Assembly (NCBI GenBank): GCA_009692905.1
Contig: SHYI01000044.1
Location: forward strand, 1-7,926
Length of the DNA: 7,926 nucleotides
Origin: Chloroflexota bacterium
GTDB taxonomy: Bacteria; Chloroflexota; Limnocylindria; Limnocylindrales; Limnocylindraceae
Direction of reading: 5' to 3'
Shown here: positions 5,082-7,926 of the stretch, in pieces
Layout: each line of letters begins with the position of its first letter
Position numbering within the stretch: the first letter of the stretch is position 1
Notes under the pieces: model-generated
Database searches by the model: none
The model's input: the letters and a program-made list of their open reading frames with translations, nothing else
What the model was told of the DNA's origin: nothing
Program-made: the position numbers and the translations under genes

Positions 5082-6545
5082 TTAGCCGCGCGCGAGTCGC
5101 TCGCCAATCACCAGCAGTTCGTCGCGGAGCTCTGCAGAGGTGGCCTCGGCGTAGACGCGCACGAGTGGCTCGGTACCGCTGAAGCGAACGAGCAACCAGC
5201 TGCCGTCGGCCGTGAAGAACTTCACGCCGTCGTTGGTGGTGAGTGGCACGGCGCGCACCGCATGGCTGCCGATGCTGCTCGGCGGGTTGCCAACCAGTTC
5301 GGTGGCGAGGCGCTCCTTTACCGCTGGGTAGGCGGCGCGATCAATGTGCACGTCAATGCGTAGGTAGTACGAGGCGCCGGCGATGGAGGCAACGTGCTCC
5401 ATGACCGAGCTCATCGTTGGACGCCCGAGGGCGCGCTCGCGAATCAGCAGGTCGAGCAGGAGTAGGTCGGCGAAAATGCCATCGCGCTCAGGGAGGTGCA
5501 TCTTGAAGCCGTACCCGCCCGACTCTTCGCCGCCCATCGAGGCGCCCGTTTCGATCATCTTCGGTCCGACGTACTTAAAGCCGACCGGCGTCTCATGAAC
5601 GGTGACCTTGTAGCGCTCGCCGAGTCGCTCCCCCATGGAGCTCTCGTTGACCGTCTTCACAATCGGGCTGAGATCCTTCTTATGTTCGAGCATGTAGTAC
5701 GCCAGCAGTCCGAAGACCTGCAGCTGATGCAGGAAGACGCCGCGCTCATCCACGGCGCCAGCGCGATCGGCGTCGCCGTCTAGGAGCATCCCCATGTCGT
5801 AGCCGCCGCCCGCCATGCGCGCGAGCACCGGGTCGATGTGCGGTCGAATCGGTTCAGGGTTCACGCCGCAAAACCAGGGGTTGCGCTCGCTGCGCATCTC
5901 GTCGACAACCATGTTGCCGCCCGCAAGGAGGCGACCGATCCAGCCGGCGCCCGCGCCGTACACAGGGTCAACCAGGATGCGCATCTTCTGGGCGGCGATC
6001 GCCTTCAGGTCGAGGTTGCGCTCAACGAACTTCTTGTAGCCCGGGTACGGGTCGTAGCGTTCGACCATCCCCGCCGCCTCGGCGTCGGCGAATGGGCGCC
6101 CCACGATCTCGGGGCCGCGAGTGCTCGCCACATGCGCCTCGATGCGCTTCAGCAGGTCGGGGCCGGCGGCGGCACCAGTCGGCGACTTCACCTTGAAGCC
6201 GTTATCCATCCACGGGTTGTGGCTGGCGGTAATGACGATGCCCATCGCCGCGCCGCGCATGACCACCTCGTACGAGGCCATCTGCGTGGGCACGTCGGTG
6301 CGTGAGTAGGCAACGGGGATGCCGTGGGCGAGCAGGATCTCGGCGGCGGCGATCGCAAACTCTTCCGAGCCGAAGCGGCGGTCGTAGGCGATGATGACGC
6401 TCTTGGCGGTGGCTCCGTCCTCTTCCACCACACGGGCAACGCCCTCGGCGAGTCGACGGACATTTTCAAAGGTGAACTCGTCGCCAATCTTGGCGCGCCA
6501 ACCATCGGTGCCGAAGAGGATCTTGGTCGGTTCGCCGGCGCCCAT
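5082..6545 (-). CDS. manB: Phosphomannomutase/phosphoglucomutase (alpha-D-phosphohexomutase)
   Basis: A 487-residue cytoplasmic enzyme that interconverts hexose 6- and 1-phosphates through a phosphoserine. Four family signatures are intact: the catalytic loop TASHNP at 106-111 with Ser108; the Mg2+ loop DGDADR at 256-261; the sugar-recognition loop GGEESGG at 338-344; and the phosphate-binding loop RFSGTEP at 454-460. The N-terminus FGTDGWRA (11-18) is the usual first strand of the superfamily. Length is typical. The GEESGG form fits bifunctional phosphomannomutase/phosphoglucomutase rather than phosphoglucosamine mutase. The ATG at 6545 has GAGGGAG 5 nt upstream, inside the end of manC, and the gene starts 2 nt after manC stops, so the two form an operon. 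With manC it should convert mannose-6-phosphate to mannose-1-phosphate and then GDP-mannose. It converges on the propeptide-like lipoprotein gene with a 9-nt gap. Glucose preference cannot be excluded. Confidence 0.95.
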   Translation of the reverse strand: MGAGEPTKILFGTDGWRAKIGDEFTFENVRRLAEGVARVVEEDGATAKSVIIAYDRRFGSEEFAIAAAEILLAHGIPVAYSRTDVPTQMASYEVVMRGAAMGIVITASHNPWMDNGFKVKSPTGAAAGPDLLKRIEAHVASTRGPEIVGRPFADAEAAGMVERYDPYPGYKKFVERNLDLKAIAAQKMRILVDPVYGAGAGWIGRLLAGGNMVVDEMRSERNPWFCGVNPEPIRPHIDPVLARMAGGGYDMGMLLDGDADRAGAVDERGVFLHQLQVFGLLAYYMLEHKKDLSPIVKTVNESSMGERLGERYKVTVHETPVGFKYVGPKMIETGASMGGEESGGYGFKMHLPERDGIFADLLLLDLLIRERALGRPTMSSVMEHVASIAGASYYLRIDVHIDRAAYPAVKERLATELVGNPPSSIGSHAVRAVPLTTNDGVKFFTADGSWLLVRFSGTEPLVRVYAEATSAELRDELLVIGERLARG

Positions 6546-6547
6546 CC

Positions 6548-7507
6548 CTACTCCCTCTCAGATGCGGCGCGCAGATCACTGCCGCTCATCTGCTCTAGGT
6601 CCATCGTCGCTGCGCCGTTCGGCTGCAGGGCGATCACCCCATGCTCGTTGCTGATCACAATGGTACGCCCCCCTGGCGCCTCCATGCGGATCTCTTCCAT
6701 TGAGGCGCGTGGCAGCAGATGTGCACGCAGCTCACCCCATGAGCCGATGTCGCTCCAGCCGCAATCGAGCGGCAGGGTGCGCACCAGTCCGGCCGCCGCA
6801 GCGGGCTCCATCACAAACGTGTCAATGGGCCCCGCTGGGACCGTGCTGTACTCGCCGATGCCGTTGATGAGGCTTGGAGCGAAGCGTTGGAGCGCGCTCC
6901 GCGCACTGTCGCGTCGCCAGGCGAACGTTCCGGCATTCCATCGGGCACCGGCGGCGATCAGTCGTTCGGCCTCTTCGCGTTGTGGCTTCTCGGTAAATCG
7001 TGTGACCCGCTCCCCATCGGCGACGATGTAGCCGAAGCCTGTCTCTGGACGAGTCGGCACAACACCGAGTGTGTAGAGCGTGCCCTCTTCGCGGCTGGCG
7101 TGATCGGCTGCGGCGGCAAGTGCGACGCGCCAGGCATCGTCATCGCGCACCGCATGGTCGGCGGGGATCACCAGCATCACTGCCTCATCGGCGCGCTCGA
7201 TGGTCGCCACCGCGAGGGCGACCGCCGCCCCCGTGTTGCGGCTGACCGGCTCGGCAAGGATGTGGTCGGCCGCGATCTGTGGCGCGCACTCGCGCACGAG
7301 CTGCACCTGGTTCGCCGCCACCACGATGTAGGTATCGGCAATGGGGACCAGCGGTGCGAGTCGCTCCAGGGTCACGGCGAGTGGGCTGCGCCCATGCAGG
7401 AGCGGCAGGAACGGCTTCGGCCGATGGGGGCTACTCAGGGGCCAGAGGCGGGTTCCGCCGCCACCGGCGAGAACGACCGCGTAGGGTCGACTACTCATCT
7501 GCGGCAT
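6548..7507 (-). CDS. manC: Mannose-1-phosphate guanylyltransferase
   Basis: A nucleotidyltransferase of up to 319 residues that makes GDP-mannose from mannose-1-phosphate and GTP in the cytoplasm. Motifs: nucleotide-binding LAGGGGTRLWPLS at 13-25, RPKPFLPL at 29-36, EPVSRNTGAA at 86-95, IPADH at 114-118 (metal-binding Asp), PTRPETGFGYI at 151-161, VTRFTEKP at 168-175, NAGTFAWR at 191-198 and DCGWSDIGSW at 248-257. Together these separate it from glucose-1-phosphate thymidylyl- or uridylyltransferases. It is the short form, with no C-terminal mannose-6-phosphate isomerase cupin domain as in bifunctional enzymes of about 470 residues; after about 280 only a short beta-rich tail is left. The start is uncertain: ATG 7507 is kept, but AGGA at 7510-7507 lies 8 nt before a second ATG at 7498, which may be the true start (316 residues). 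A G-quadruplex motif lies 11-33 nt upstream. Confidence 0.95.
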   Translation of the reverse strand: MPQMSSRPYAVVLAGGGGTRLWPLSSPHRPKPFLPLLHGRSPLAVTLERLAPLVPIADTYIVVAANQVQLVRECAPQIAADHILAEPVSRNTGAAVALAVATIERADEAVMLVIPADHAVRDDDAWRVALAAAADHASREEGTLYTLGVVPTRPETGFGYIVADGERVTRFTEKPQREEAERLIAAGARWNAGTFAWRRDSARSALQRFAPSLINGIGEYSTVPAGPIDTFVMEPAAAAGLVRTLPLDCGWSDIGSWGELRAHLLPRASMEEIRMEAPGGRTIVISNEHGVIALQPNGAATMDLEQMSGSDLRAASERE

Positions 7508-7517
7508 CCTAGCCTGC

Positions 7518-7540
7518 GGGCTGGCGGGCGGGTTAGCGGG
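7518..7540 (+). other. G-quadruplex motif upstream of manC
   Basis: Four GGG runs on the plus strand at 7518-7520, 7526-7528, 7530-7532 and 7538-7540, separated by loops of 5, 1 and 5 nt, satisfy the standard G3+N1-7 pattern. The plus strand is the template strand for manC, so the motif would act in DNA, not in the mRNA. The arms GCCTGC (7512-7517) and GCAGGC (7540-7545) flank it and could close a stem. Folding is not shown. Confidence 0.5.
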
Positions 7541-7566
7541 CAGGCCAAGAAACGCTCGCTTCGTGC

Positions 7567-7926
7567 TCAGCGCCCGAAGAGGCGCCGGAGCATGCGCGGC
7601 ACCGAGATGCCGCTGCGACGGATCACGAGCCGCTCCTCGAATTCAGTCTTCACGCTGTAGCCGAGCGAGGCGTAGACGGCGATGGCGGCGGCGTTATCGC
7701 GCTGCACATTTAGCACCACCTCGTCGCAAAATCCGAGCAGGGCATCGGTCACCGCCGAGGTGTTCGCATGGGCGTAGCCGTTGCCACGCGCGCTAGATGC
7801 CGTCAGCACGTTGCCGACCACGGCGATACGCTCGCGCCGACCGACCACGTGGGTTCCGGCCGCGGCGACCAACTTGCCGTTGCGGTGAATGCCGCGATAG
7901 ACCCCCTCAGCAACCGCGAGTGGTGG
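7567..7926 (-). CDS. GNAT-family N-acetyltransferase, C-terminal part, 5' end missing
   Basis: The frame is open to the window edge (119 residues visible, beginning PPLAVAEGVYRGI), so the start lies outside; a TTG at 7872 is internal. The fragment holds the second half of the GNAT fold: a strand KLVAAAGTHVV (18-28), the acetyl-CoA-binding strand and P-loop-like turn VGNVLTASSARGNGYA (37-52, with Arg47-x-x-Gly50-x-Ala52), and the C-terminal NVQRDNAAAIAVYASLGY (73-90) with the usual N..A...Y..lGY pattern. It resembles the FR47-like subgroup. These enzymes move acetyl from acetyl-CoA to an amine on small molecules or proteins; the substrate cannot be told. After the fold comes a basic tail RRSGISVPRMLRRLFGR (103-119). 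It lies 59 nt upstream of manC on the same strand and may share its transcript. Confidence 0.87.
   Translation of the reverse strand, partial: PPLAVAEGVYRGIHRNGKLVAAAGTHVVGRRERIAVVGNVLTASSARGNGYAHANTSAVTDALLGFCDEVVLNVQRDNAAAIAVYASLGYSVKTEFEERLVIRRSGISVPRMLRRLFGR

Noticed and set aside
7567..7872. Complete 101-residue acetyltransferase starting at a TTG
   Set aside because: The frame stays open to the window edge with residues (EGVYRGIHRNGKL) that fit the upstream GNAT strand, so the gene is truncated by the window and the TTG is internal.

Overview
The window is GC-rich (roughly 60-65% by eye), densely coding bacterial DNA with good Shine-Dalgarno sites, no RNA genes, no insertion sequences and no CRISPR array. 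The phosphohexomutase N-terminus and the cobalamin leader remind me of Chloroflexota or another high-GC lineage, but this is an impression and not a placement. Exported lipoproteins (two lipobox proteins) show a cell with Sec export and lipidation.

Layout. (1) 1-501 (+): the C-terminal part of an aminomethyltransferase-like (GcvT/DmdA-type) folate enzyme, cut by the window edge. (2) 520-3292 (-): a three-gene ABC importer operon transcribed btuF-btuC-btuD (lipoprotein binding protein, FecCD/BtuC permease, ATPase), with a 4-nt overlap between the last two. Its leader, 3326-3440 (-), is a well-preserved cobalamin riboswitch, which fixes the likely substrate as vitamin B12 or another corrinoid rather than iron-siderophore. 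(3) 3533-5072 (+), divergent from the importer: two overlapping genes that I consider the most interesting content. The first encodes a small exported protein with a caspase-like (clan CD) His-Gly / Ser-Cys motif pair; the second encodes a lipoprotein that looks like a free-standing FTP/PepSY propeptide of thermolysin-type proteases, without any protease domain. Together they look like an exported protease plus membrane-anchored inhibitor or chaperone. (4) 5082-7926 (-): GNAT acetyltransferase (partial), mannose-1-phosphate guanylyltransferase and phosphomannomutase/phosphoglucomutase, the last two 2 nt apart, forming a GDP-mannose supply unit for glycan or exopolysaccharide synthesis.

How the parts work together: the riboswitch should shut down translation of the B12 importer when corrinoid is plentiful. 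The protease-like/propeptide-like pair has its own start signals and shares only the 240-nt divergent intergenic region with the importer. The GDP-mannose genes are convergent with that pair and look functionally independent. Small nucleic-acid structures of note are a stem between the convergent genes at 513-537, a 13-nt palindrome at 3475-3487, and a perfect four-run G-quadruplex motif at 7518-7540 in front of manC. No gene-free stretch exceeds 300 nt; the longest is 3293-3532 and it holds the riboswitch.
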